Below, piece after piece: positions 1 through 6,259 of a DNA stretch of 10,745 nt. The translations under genes and the position numbers were made by a program. Origin of the DNA: Porphyromonadaceae bacterium (GTDB lineage: Bacteria > Bacteroidota > Bacteroidia > Bacteroidales > CAMTPD01); contig DLYT01000067.1 of assembly GCA_003447595.1 (NCBI GenBank), positions 4,717 to 15,461 of the forward strand, given 5' to 3'. The notes below the pieces were generated by a model. The model was not told where the DNA came from and searched no databases. It saw only the letters and a program-made list of their open reading frames with translations. Numbering within the stretch: position 1 is the first letter of the stretch; each line of letters opens with the position of its first letter.

Positions 1-1629
1 TACGGAGAGCGAAGCTCGGTGCGTGATCACTACAATACCCGTGAGATTATCCTGCAAAAGGGAGATAATCAAGGAGCTCTTAAGATGGCCGTCGAGTTTA
101 GGGCATACAACGAAGGAGTTGCTTTTCGTTATAAATTTCTGCAACATCCCAACGGTGGACCCTATATTCATATCACCAAAGAAGATACGGAGTTTTCACT
201 GCCCGAGCAGTCCAAAGCATGGGTAACCTCGCATGCGCAAGGTTCATATAGTTTGAAAGGATTGAATAACTGGGGCTTTGAAAGTGAGCGACCACTCACC
301 ATCGAATTGCCAAACGGAAAGTTTGCCGCGCTTGGTGAAGCTCAAATGGTCAATTTCTCACGTATGAAGTTTGTCTTAAGCAAAGAAAATACTATCGGGT
401 GTTCGCTTTACGGAGAAGTAGATGACATTGCACCGTTTGCCTGTCCGTGGCGTTTTGTCATGGTCGCCAATCAGCCGGGCGAGTTGCTTGAGAATAATGA
501 CTTGATCCTAAACTTGAATCCTCCTTGCGAAATAGATCAAACCTGGTGGATCAAGCCCGGGAAAGTAATGCGCGAGACATCATTGAGTATGGAAGGAGCA
601 AAACGATTGGTCGATTTTGCAGTGAAACGCAACATCCAATACATTCATTTCGATGCCGGATGGTACGGCTATGAAAACGATGCCAATGAAGATGCCACCA
701 CAGTTACGGTAGATCCTCGTCGCAATCCTTCGAGCGATCTGGATCTCAAAGCAGCAATCGACTATGCACATAAGAATGGTGTTGGCGTATTTGTTTATGT
801 CAATCAGCGTGCGTTAGACAAGCAACTGGATGAGTTGCTGCCGTTGTATCGCGACTGGGGTGTAGCCGGAATTAAGTTTGGTTTCGTACAGGTGGGATCA
901 CATCGATGGACAACCTGGCTACATGATGCAGTGAAGAAATGTGCAGAATACGGACTTATGGTGAATATACACGACGAATACAGACCAACTGGCTTTAGTC
1001 GTACTTATCCGAACCTAATGACGCAAGAAGGGGTGCGTGGAAATGAAGAAATGCCCGATGCAACGCTCAACACCATCTTGCCTTTTACGCGTTACGTAGC
1101 AGGAGCAGCCGATTATACCATCTGTTATTATTACCGAAAGGAGATGCTCGAGGCAAAAGGTTTTAAGCACAACGGAAGGTATGTGCGCAATACCCCGGCT
1201 CATCAGTTGGCACTTTCGATGATCAACTACAGTCCGTTGCAGTGGATGTATTGGTATGACAAACCGGAAGATTCGCAAGATGAACCCGAACTTGCGTTTT
1301 TCGATGCTTTGCCAACTGTTTGGGACGATTCGAAAGTTTTGTCAGGACGTCCGGGAGAGTCTGTTGTGATGGCACGAAAACAAGGCGATCGCTGGTTTGT
1401 AGGGGGAATTACCAATACCGAAGCTCGCAAACTAGATGTTGACTTCTCGTTTCTAGATCCCGAAAAGCAATATTGCGCAGAGATTTATACCGATGGCGGA
1501 AAAGCCATAAAAACCCGCACGCAGGTGAAAGTCTCTTCACGTAAAAATATGAAGCAAGGCGATGAACTCGCTTTCGATGTATTGCCAAGCGGCGGTTTTA
1601 CGATGATTCTTACGCCAATTAATGATTGA
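1..1629 (+). CDS. Glycoside hydrolase family 97 (alpha-glucosidase/alpha-galactosidase type), 5'-truncated
   Basis: Probable secreted or periplasmic exo-acting alpha-glycosidase. The frame is open from base 1 and the first residues (YGERSSVRDHYN) already match the interior of GH97 N-terminal domains, so the GTG at 19 is not the real start; about 100-150 residues and any signal peptide lie upstream. Order of domains: rest of the N-terminal beta-sandwich (NEGVAFRY near 112-135), the (beta/alpha)8 barrel (about 540-1310; HFDAGWYGYEN near 646-678), and a C-terminal beta-sandwich to the stop. Barrel landmarks are KFGFV (874-888), HDEYRPTG (970-993), RTYPN (1000-1014) and QEGVRGNEE (1024-1050). Gly880-882 stands where retaining members carry the nucleophile Asp, as in inverting SusB-like enzymes. 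The Glu at 1045-1047 matches the SusB general acid by recalled alignment, and Asp 973-975 sits at the general-base column. The sugar specificity cannot be read from sequence. Family assignment is firm. Confidence 0.92.
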   Translation, partial: YGERSSVRDHYNTREIILQKGDNQGALKMAVEFRAYNEGVAFRYKFLQHPNGGPYIHITKEDTEFSLPEQSKAWVTSHAQGSYSLKGLNNWGFESERPLTIELPNGKFAALGEAQMVNFSRMKFVLSKENTIGCSLYGEVDDIAPFACPWRFVMVANQPGELLENNDLILNLNPPCEIDQTWWIKPGKVMRETSLSMEGAKRLVDFAVKRNIQYIHFDAGWYGYENDANEDATTVTVDPRRNPSSDLDLKAAIDYAHKNGVGVFVYVNQRALDKQLDELLPLYRDWGVAGIKFGFVQVGSHRWTTWLHDAVKKCAEYGLMVNIHDEYRPTGFSRTYPNLMTQEGVRGNEEMPDATLNTILPFTRYVAGAADYTICYYYRKEMLEAKGFKHNGRYVRNTPAHQLALSMINYSPLQWMYWYDKPEDSQDEPELAFFDALPTVWDDSKVLSGRPGESVVMARKQGDRWFVGGITNTEARKLDVDFSFLDPEKQYCAEIYTDGGKAIKTRTQVKVSSRKNMKQGDELAFDVLPSGGFTMILTPIND

Positions 1630-1655
1630 CTTTAAAAATTGAGATATAGTCAAAG

Positions 1656-1697
1656 AAAAAACCATGCAAGGTTCTTCCGGAAAGCATGCATGGTTTT
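1656..1697. terminator. Hairpin terminator 1 in convergent junction
   Basis: An 11-bp perfect stem (1658-1668 with 1687-1697; arms AAAACCATGCA and TGCATGGTTTT) encloses an 18-base loop. Read on the minus strand the stem ends in a run of Ts (complement of 1656-1661), so it could serve as a backup terminator for the GGGtGRT operon. In the plus direction the T run is only the four bases in the stem, so it is weaker for the GH97 gene. Confidence 0.6.
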
Positions 1698-1700
1698 GAG

Positions 1701-1746
1701 AAAAAGCTTATTAGGTTCTTGGAAAAACCTTGTAAGCTTTTTTTTT
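1701..1746 (+). terminator. Rho-independent terminator of the GH97 gene
   Basis: The outer stem AAAAAGCTTA (1701-1710) pairs with TAAGCTTTTT (1733-1742), and an inner stem AGGTT (1713-1717) pairs with AACCT (1726-1730). It is followed on the plus strand by an uninterrupted T tract to 1746. The hairpin lies about 70 bases after the GH97 stop and is the best plus-strand terminator in the junction. Confidence 0.8.
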
Positions 1747-1762
1747 GAGCTTCAATTGCTTG

Positions 1763-1802
1763 AAAAAAGAACACCCCGATCATCTTTCGATAACCGGGGT
1801 GT
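1763..1802 (-). terminator. Rho-independent terminator of the GGGtGRT operon
   Basis: A GC-rich 8-bp stem (ACACCCCG at 1771-1778 with CGGGGTGT at 1795-1802) lies 22 bases past the GGGtGRT stop. On the minus strand it is followed by TCTTTTTTCA (complement of 1761-1770), the expected U-rich tail. It ends the minus-strand unit that starts near 3840. Confidence 0.82.
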
Positions 1803-1824
1803 CTGTGTATTATGAGGTTTCTAA

Positions 1825-2823
1825 TTACTTAGAAGCTTCTTCGATTGATACAGCAACTGCAACAGTAGCACCTACCATTGGGTTGTTACCCATACCAAGG
1901 AATCCCATCATTTCTACGTGAGCAGGAACTGATGAAGAACCAGCGAACTGAGCGTCACCGTGCATACGACCCATAGTATCTGTCATACCATAAGAAGCAG
2001 GACCAGCAGCCATGTTGTCTGGGTGAAGTGTACGACCTGTACCACCACCTGATGCTACAGAGAAGTATTTGTGACCGTTCTCGATACATTCTTTTTTGTA
2101 TGTACCAGCAACTGGGTGTTGGAAACGAGTTGGGTTAGTAGAGTTACCTGTGATAGATACGTCTACACCTTCAGAACGCATGATAGCTACACCTTCACGT
2201 ACATCGTCAGCACCGTAACATTTTACTTTAGCACGAAGACCGTTTGAGTAAGCTTTCTCTTGAACAACTTTAAGGTCGCCAGTATAGTAATCAAACTCAG
2301 TTTGAACGTATGTGAAACCGTTGATACGTGAGATGATCATTGCAGCGTCTTTACCAAGACCGTTCAAGATAACACGTAGAGGCTCTTTACGTACTTTGTT
2401 TGCTTTTTCAGCGATTTTGATAGCACCTTCAGCAGCAGCGAAAGATTCGTGACCTGCTAGGAATGCGAAACATTTAGTTTCTTCGCGAAGAAGCATTGCA
2501 GCTAGGTTACCGTGACCGATACCTACGTTACGATCTGCAGCAACTGATCCTGGGATACAGAATGCTTGAAGACCGATACCGATAGCTTCAGCAGCATCAG
2601 CAGCGTTAGTACATCCTTTTTTGATTGCGATAGCAGCACCAACTACATAAGCCCATGCAGCATTTTCGAAACAGATAGGCTGAGTTTCTTTACACACTGT
2701 ATAAGGATCGATACCTTTAGCGTCGCAGATAGCTTTTGCCTCTTCAATATTTTTGATATCGTATTGATTCAAAACAGATTCGATCTGAGCAATACGACGA
2801 TCGTAACTTTCAAATAAAGCCAT
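1825..2823 (-). CDS. GGGtGRT family protein of unknown function
   Basis: A 332-residue protein recognised by the motif that names the family, GGGTGRT at residues 259-265, preceded by SVAS and followed by LHPDN. Other striking segments are GNSTNPTRFQHPVAG (226-240) and GIGHGNL (101-107). No signal peptide or membrane helix is visible, so it should be cytoplasmic. Eight cysteines are present (33, 44, 51, 71, 89, 118, 202, 246), including a C-x6-C pair at 44/51, compatible with metal or Fe-S chemistry but not proof of it. The family has no established biochemical role that I know of. It is the last gene of a unit with a NifU-like protein, 59 bases after the small membrane-protein gene. Thirteen of 14 arginines use CGT and the other CGC, a sign of high expression. 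The start follows an A-rich leader without a Shine-Dalgarno, normal for this phylum. Confidence 0.92.
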   Translation of the reverse strand: MALFESYDRRIAQIESVLNQYDIKNIEEAKAICDAKGIDPYTVCKETQPICFENAAWAYVVGAAIAIKKGCTNAADAAEAIGIGLQAFCIPGSVAADRNVGIGHGNLAAMLLREETKCFAFLAGHESFAAAEGAIKIAEKANKVRKEPLRVILNGLGKDAAMIISRINGFTYVQTEFDYYTGDLKVVQEKAYSNGLRAKVKCYGADDVREGVAIMRSEGVDVSITGNSTNPTRFQHPVAGTYKKECIENGHKYFSVASGGGTGRTLHPDNMAAGPASYGMTDTMGRMHGDAQFAGSSSVPAHVEMMGFLGMGNNPMVGATVAVAVSIEEASK

Positions 2824-2882
2824 AATTATTGGTTGTCTTTTGATTGTTTGATAAATTCATGATAATTTCTGATACTACAAAA

Positions 2883-3071
2883 TCACTTCTTATTCTTGAA
2901 GTTTTGCGATATCAGGAAAAGGGAAAACAGAATGTTTAAAACAATAACAGCGCCACAGCAAGCAAAGAACGTAGCTTTCCAGAAGGGCAAAAACAGGAAG
3001 CAAAGACCCGATGCCGCTACAATTCCTAAGATGATTGCGATGAGAGTACGCTGAATCGTTTTTCTATTCAT
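2883..3071 (-). CDS. Small two-helix membrane protein
   Basis: A 62-residue hydrophobic protein with two predicted transmembrane helices (about residues 9-28 and 33-55), a basic N-terminus (MNRKTIQR) and a basic C-terminus (NFKNKK), which favours both ends facing the cytoplasm. Three cysteines lie in or near the helices (24, 38, 39). I recognise no family. It is accepted as real because its ATG overlaps the end of the NifU-like gene by 8 bases (ATGAATAG, 3064-3071), which suggests translational coupling, because its ends lie neatly between two genes of the same strand, and because the composition is clearly membrane-like. A weak promoter-like TGATTTTG near its 3' end could give extra transcripts of the downstream gene. 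Its role may be to anchor or partner the soluble neighbours; this is inference only. Confidence 0.8.
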   Translation of the reverse strand: MNRKTIQRTLIAIILGIVAASGLCFLFLPFWKATFFACCGAVIVLNILFSLFLISQNFKNKK

Positions 3072-3756
3072 GACGTGGATCGATGTATTTAGCAGCCTCT
3101 GTAAAGCGACCGTAAGTACCTTTAGCTTTTTCTAGAGCTTCGTTAGCGTCGATTCCTTTTTTCACCATGTCCATGAACTTACCAAGGTGAACGAATTCGT
3201 AACCGATAGTTTCGCCTTCTTCGTCCAAAGCCATACGAGTACAGTAACCTTCAGCCATTTCAAGGTAACGAGGACCTTTAGCCAAAGTACCGAACATAGT
3301 ACCTACCTGGCTACGTAGACCTTTACCAAGGTCTTCAAGACCAGCACCGATAGGAAGACCTCCTTCAGAGAAAGCTGATTGTGAACGACCGTAAGCGATT
3401 TGTAGGAACAATTCACGCATTGCTACGTTGATTGCGTCACAAACCAAGTCAGTGTTAAGAGCTTCAAGGATAGTTTTGCCAGGAAGGATTTCTGAAGCCA
3501 TAGCTGCAGAGTGAGTCATACCTGAACAACCTACAGTTTCAACCAATGCTTCTTGGATGATACCATCTTTAATGTTAAGGGTAAGTTTACATGTACCTTG
3601 TTGTGGAGCACACCAACCCACACCGTGAGTAAGGCCAGAAATGTCAATTACTTCTTTTGCTTTTACCCATTTACCTTCTTGTGGAATTGGAGCAGGACCA
3701 TGATTTGGGCCTTTCTTCACAATACACATGTTTTCAACTTCGTGAGAATACATCAT
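3064..3756 (-). CDS. NifU/IscU-like iron-sulfur cluster scaffold homologue with C-terminal extension
   Basis: A 230-residue cytoplasmic protein. Residues about 40-125 resemble the NifU N-terminal/IscU fold, which holds a nascent Fe-S cluster for delivery to target proteins: NIKDGIIQEALVETVGCSG (61-79) matches the IscU stretch around Cys63, and LVCDAINVAM (104-113) resembles the region of the third ligand cysteine. Cysteines are at 11, 49, 56, 77, 106 and 172. The usual ACGD motif is absent; a C-x6-C pair (49, 56) lies there instead. Residues 126-230 form an extension not found in IscU, with EGGLPIGAGLEDLGKGL at 131-147. First gene of a unit with the small membrane protein and the GGGtGRT protein; such scaffold homologues are commonly annotated beside GGGtGRT genes. 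Met1, Met2 or Met10 could be the start; Met1 is used as the longest form. Arginine codons are six CGT and one CGC. Role in Fe-S assembly is inferred. Confidence 0.88.
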   Translation of the reverse strand: MMYSHEVENMCIVKKGPNHGPAPIPQEGKWVKAKEVIDISGLTHGVGWCAPQQGTCKLTLNIKDGIIQEALVETVGCSGMTHSAAMASEILPGKTILEALNTDLVCDAINVAMRELFLQIAYGRSQSAFSEGGLPIGAGLEDLGKGLRSQVGTMFGTLAKGPRYLEMAEGYCTRMALDEEGETIGYEFVHLGKFMDMVKKGIDANEALEKAKGTYGRFTEAAKYIDPRHE

Positions 3757-3797
3757 AATTGCTAATTTGTTTATTATTAAGAAACTAACACGGTCGG

Positions 3798-3830
3798 TTC
3801 AATAGCTTGTTCTAAGTATTGAAACAAGCT
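3798..3830 (-). promoter_or_regulatory. Candidate leader RNA with two mutually exclusive stems
   Basis: Within the predicted 5' leader of the NifU-like gene two perfect stems interlock. AGCTTGTT (3804-3811) pairs with AACAAGCT (3823-3830), and TTCAATA (3798-3804) pairs with TATTGAA (3817-3823). They share bases and leave no connecting loops, so they cannot form a normal pseudoknot and would be alternatives. The arrangement could be a simple switch or chance; no known riboswitch class is recognised. Confidence 0.35.
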
Positions 3831-3831
3831 T

Positions 3832-3877
3832 GCGTTTTAAACGCTGCAAAAGTAAATATTAATATTTTTCTTTCCAA
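3832..3877 (-). promoter_or_regulatory. Promoter of the NifU-like/GGGtGRT operon with palindrome at the start site
   Basis: On the minus strand TACTTTTG (complement of 3847-3854) fits the Bacteroides -7 consensus TAnnTTTG, and TTGG (complement of 3874-3877) fits the -33 box with a 19-base spacer. Transcription should start near 3838-3841, giving a leader of about 85 bases. A 6+1+6 inverted repeat GCGTTTTAAACGC (3832-3844) covers the expected start site and may be an operator. A second, AT-only palindrome (3854-3867) fills the spacer. Confidence 0.6.
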
Positions 3878-3949
3878 GCGTTGCTATTATTATTAAAAAT
3901 GAGATGATTTCAGCAGAAATGAATAATGTTGAAACTATCTTATTGTGTG

Positions 3950-3980
3950 TTAAAGCAGAGCTTTTTTAACTCTGCTTTAA
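3950..3980 (-). terminator. Hairpin after the transglutaminase-like gene
   Basis: A perfect 11-bp stem (TTAAAGCAGAG 3950-3960 with CTCTGCTTTAA 3970-3980) and 9-base loop start 10 bases beyond the stop of the transglutaminase-like gene. No U run follows on the minus strand (CACACAATAAG), so it may be a weak terminator or a 3'-end stabilising hairpin. It separates this gene from the promoter of the next unit. Confidence 0.5.
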
Positions 3981-3990
3981 CGGAAATGTC

Positions 3991-5175
3991 TTATTCAAAA
4001 GCCAAACGGATGTCTTGTGCTTTGTCTGTTTTTAGAGTCATTGTTTTAGACCCTTTAGCAGTAGGATACTCTAGTGTAAAGGTTTCGTTTTCGGGAAGAC
4101 GTACAGTAAGGTAGTCGTTCATGTCAGCAGTAGGGCCGGCAGTTGTTCCTTGTGCAACGATTTCACCAGCGCTGTTTTTAATCACAATGTTTTCAGCCAA
4201 GCGACCTTCGCTATCTAGTGAGCATTGATCGTTTTTGTACATTCTGATTACAACCGACACACCACTTTGTTGAGCCGCTTGTTGCTCTGCGTAGATGCGG
4301 ATATACTCATCGGTTACGTCATAAGCCGGAATATCTTTATTGTCCATGTCCCAAACCATAGGGAAGTGAACACCTGTAGGTTTGTACGAAGAAGCATAAA
4401 TCCAGTAGATCGGATCACTTTTGTCTGCTTTGGCAGCACGATCAAGGAACCAGCTTTTATTCAAAGCATCCGGATAGTATTCTGTAAAGTACCATTGTCC
4501 GTCAAGCCACACTTCACTCCAGTTGTGATTACCTTCTTTCGAAACCCAAAGAGGAGTACCTGCTATGCGTGAAGGGATACCTACAGCACGGAAAGCATCT
4601 GTTAGTAAGATCGATAGTCCTGAGCAAGAAGCCATGTTGATGCTCATTGATTCGAATGGAGACTGGTTTGGTTTGTTACGTTTGGTGTTGTACTCAACCT
4701 TTACAAGTTCACGAAGTGCTTTATTTACGGTATCAATGGCAGCATACATATCTTTCGAGTCTTTAACCAATGGGTAAAGCATTTCGAAAAATGGTTCGCG
4801 CCAGTTTTCACGAGTTTCGTCAAGTGAAGCGTAAGGCAATACATCGTTAAGGAAGATTGAGTCGGGAAGTGCTTTTGTCCAAGCAAATGTTTCGCGAGCT
4901 TTGTAAGCGAGTTCTACTTGCTTTACAAGGAAATCTGCCGAAAGAGTGTCTCGGTCGCCTTTAGGCATGTAGGCAATCAAAAATGCCATACCATTGCGGT
5001 ACTCAGGGTTGATGCTGTCTAGTGCCGTACGAAGTTGGGTGCCGTTGGTTCCGGCAGCTTCGATGGTTTGTTCTACAAGTGGAACAAGTTGCGTGTCTAC
5101 TCCTTTATATGGAGATTGTTGGCAAGATATCATTCCTGCCAAAAGGGTTGCAAAAAAGAAGTTTCTTATCTTCAT
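3991..5175 (-). CDS. Transglutaminase-like (Transglut_core) lipoprotein
   Basis: A 394-residue exported protein. The N-terminus MKIRNFFFATLLAGMISC has a basic start, hydrophobic core and a lipobox-like end (MISC), with Cys18 as the predicted lipidated residue, so it should be membrane-anchored outside the cytoplasm. Residues about 140-240 form a papain-like transglutaminase core: the nucleophile region MASCSGLSILLTDAFRAVG with Cys184, then GNHNWSEVWLDGQWYF with His217. The usual third residue Asp falls at Glu232 by spacing, with Asp236 close by. The first 130 residues are mostly helical with no recognised domain; the last about 90 look like a beta-sandwich. Such bacterial domains often act as peptidases or amidases rather than cross-linking enzymes; substrate unknown. 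It lies 57 bases after the AraC gene on the same strand. A possible -7 box in the gap and a hairpin after the stop suggest it may be transcribed alone. Confidence 0.87.
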   Translation of the reverse strand: MKIRNFFFATLLAGMISCQQSPYKGVDTQLVPLVEQTIEAAGTNGTQLRTALDSINPEYRNGMAFLIAYMPKGDRDTLSADFLVKQVELAYKARETFAWTKALPDSIFLNDVLPYASLDETRENWREPFFEMLYPLVKDSKDMYAAIDTVNKALRELVKVEYNTKRNKPNQSPFESMSINMASCSGLSILLTDAFRAVGIPSRIAGTPLWVSKEGNHNWSEVWLDGQWYFTEYYPDALNKSWFLDRAAKADKSDPIYWIYASSYKPTGVHFPMVWDMDNKDIPAYDVTDEYIRIYAEQQAAQQSGVSVVIRMYKNDQCSLDSEGRLAENIVIKNSAGEIVAQGTTAGPTADMNDYLTVRLPENETFTLEYPTAKGSKTMTLKTDKAQDIRLAFE

Positions 5176-5213
5176 TGGTGAATAATTTGTTCAAGATTTA
5201 GCTCTAAGCCTGA

Positions 5214-5221
5214 CAAATATA
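5214..5221 (-). promoter_or_regulatory. Possible -7 box before the transglutaminase-like gene
   Basis: TATATTTG (complement of 5214-5221) fits TAnnTTTG exactly and lies 38 bases before the start codon. No convincing -33 TTTG is seen at the right distance, so co-transcription from the AraC gene is equally possible. Confidence 0.3.
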
Positions 5222-5232
5222 CACATTGTTTT

Positions 5233-6189
5233 TTATTTGTCGGAAGCATCTTTTGCTTCAGTTCTATTTTTAACAGTACTGCTTTCTAATCCGGTACCGG
5301 CTGCTTGTCGCTCTCTATTGCGATAAACCGAAGGCGATTCGCCCATGATCTTTGTAAATACGCGTGTAAAATATGCAGCATCTTCGAAACCTACTTTGGG
5401 GTAGATTTGATTAATCTTCAGATCTGTAAGCTCCATGTATTGGCAAGCTCGCTGTATCTTCAACTTGATATAATAATCGATAGGAGAATGTCCCGTCTCT
5501 TTCTGGAAGAGCATCGAAAAGTGAGAAACAGAATATCCGAAATAAGCCGACATGTCTTGAAGCGACAGCTGTTTGTCTATGTTTTCTTGCATGTAGTGAA
5601 ATACCCTTCGGATAAAAGTAGTATTCCTATTCTCTCGGCTACGGATGTTGCGAAAAGCATTCAGCCAAACAAACGACGCCATAAACTGATACAAGCAGGC
5701 GCAAGCATAGGCATAGCTTTCTTTGTTAAAGCACATCTCCAAATTAGCATAGATCTCTTCGAAAAGATTGAGTCGATCTTGAAGTCGAGAACTTTTTTCG
5801 ATTTGAATGGTCCGGGGAGAGAAGGTGCCGAACGTAAAGGTAGACGCAACATCTCCTTTGAAATGTAACCAATAGATTGTCCAAGGATTACTCTCATTCG
5901 CACCAAAACTATACGGTATATGAGGTGGTAGAATGATGTACTGATCTTTTTCCAATTTATACTCTTGTCCGTCGATGGCATACCAGCCTTCACCGGCTAC
6001 GCAGTAGAGTAAGATTGCATAGTCTGTACCTTGAGGTTTGTTGTTGTAATGATACTTTACAGCCGGGAAAAATCCTATTTTGGTAGGATATAAGTTTCGA
6101 ATAAAGGGATCGTGCAGATATCCGCCAATAATCTCTTCCGTAAGCGTAATAATACGTTGTCCTTTAAAGCCTTCTTTAACGTGATGCAT
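5233..6189 (-). CDS. AraC-family transcriptional regulator (cupin sensor plus HTH)
   Basis: A 318-residue cytoplasmic DNA-binding protein. Residues about 30-110 form the cupin-like AraC ligand-binding domain (GEGWYAIDGQEYKLEKDQ at 66-83 and IILPPHIPYSFGA at 85-97, then WTIYWLHFKG). Residues about 190-293 form the double helix-turn-helix domain: first unit LSLQDMSAYFGYSVSHFSML (208-227), second unit with PKVGFEDAAYFTRVFTK (264-280), followed by the conserved GESPSVYR. A charged 25-residue tail follows. It is transcribed away from the mannose-6-phosphate isomerase operon across a 107-base gap, the classic position for a regulator of the divergent genes, so a sugar-responsive activator of that operon is the best guess; the ligand is unknown. 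The minus-strand box TACTTTTG at 6220-6227, inside a palindrome, suggests autoregulation. Confidence 0.95.
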   Translation of the reverse strand: MHHVKEGFKGQRIITLTEEIIGGYLHDPFIRNLYPTKIGFFPAVKYHYNNKPQGTDYAILLYCVAGEGWYAIDGQEYKLEKDQYIILPPHIPYSFGANESNPWTIYWLHFKGDVASTFTFGTFSPRTIQIEKSSRLQDRLNLFEEIYANLEMCFNKESYAYACACLYQFMASFVWLNAFRNIRSRENRNTTFIRRVFHYMQENIDKQLSLQDMSAYFGYSVSHFSMLFQKETGHSPIDYYIKLKIQRACQYMELTDLKINQIYPKVGFEDAAYFTRVFTKIMGESPSVYRNRERQAAGTGLESSTVKNRTEAKDASDK

Positions 6190-6219
6190 AAATCATAAAA
6201 TAATGCAATTGATTAGGAA

Positions 6220-6235
6220 CAAAAGTAATTACTTT
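6220..6235 (-). promoter_or_regulatory. AraC-gene -7 box overlapping a perfect 14-base palindrome
   Basis: AAAGTAATTACTTT (6222-6235) is a perfect palindrome in the divergent gap. The complement of 6220-6227 is TACTTTTG, a match to TAnnTTTG for the AraC gene, so a protein bound to the palindrome would cover this promoter. No clear -33 box was found. The same nine bases CAAAAGTAA occur at 3847-3855 in the other minus-strand promoter, which fits their being a shared promoter element. Confidence 0.45.
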
Positions 6236-6251
6236 CTGTGATATATATGCA

Positions 6252-6259
6252 GACCTTTG
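6252..6259 (+). promoter_or_regulatory. Possible -7 box of the mannose operon
   Basis: GACCTTTG differs from TAnnTTTG at the first base and lies 37 bases before the isomerase start. There is no convincing -33 box, which would be expected for a promoter that needs an activator. The palindrome at 6222-6235 sits just upstream, where an activator might bind. Confidence 0.25.

Noticed and set aside
19..21. GTG as the start codon of the GH97 gene
   Set aside because: The six in-frame codons before it already match conserved GH97 sequence and the frame is open to base 1, so the gene simply begins before the window.
3854..3867. 14-base AT-only palindrome AAATATTAATATTT
   Set aside because: Perfect but made only of A and T within an AT-rich promoter spacer; not listed as a separate operator.
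3919..3969. 16-codon plus-strand open frame between the two minus-strand units
   Set aside because: Very short, with no promoter, and it runs into the 3950-3980 hairpin; no evidence of coding.
5243..5259. Hairpin GAAGCA/TGCTTC at the 3' end of the AraC coding region
   Set aside because: Inside the coding sequence, only 6 bp, and not followed by a U run on the minus strand, so not called as a terminator.
5305..5868. 187-codon plus-strand open frame opposite the AraC gene
   Set aside because: It lies wholly antisense to a well-supported regulator and its translation shows no recognisable domain.
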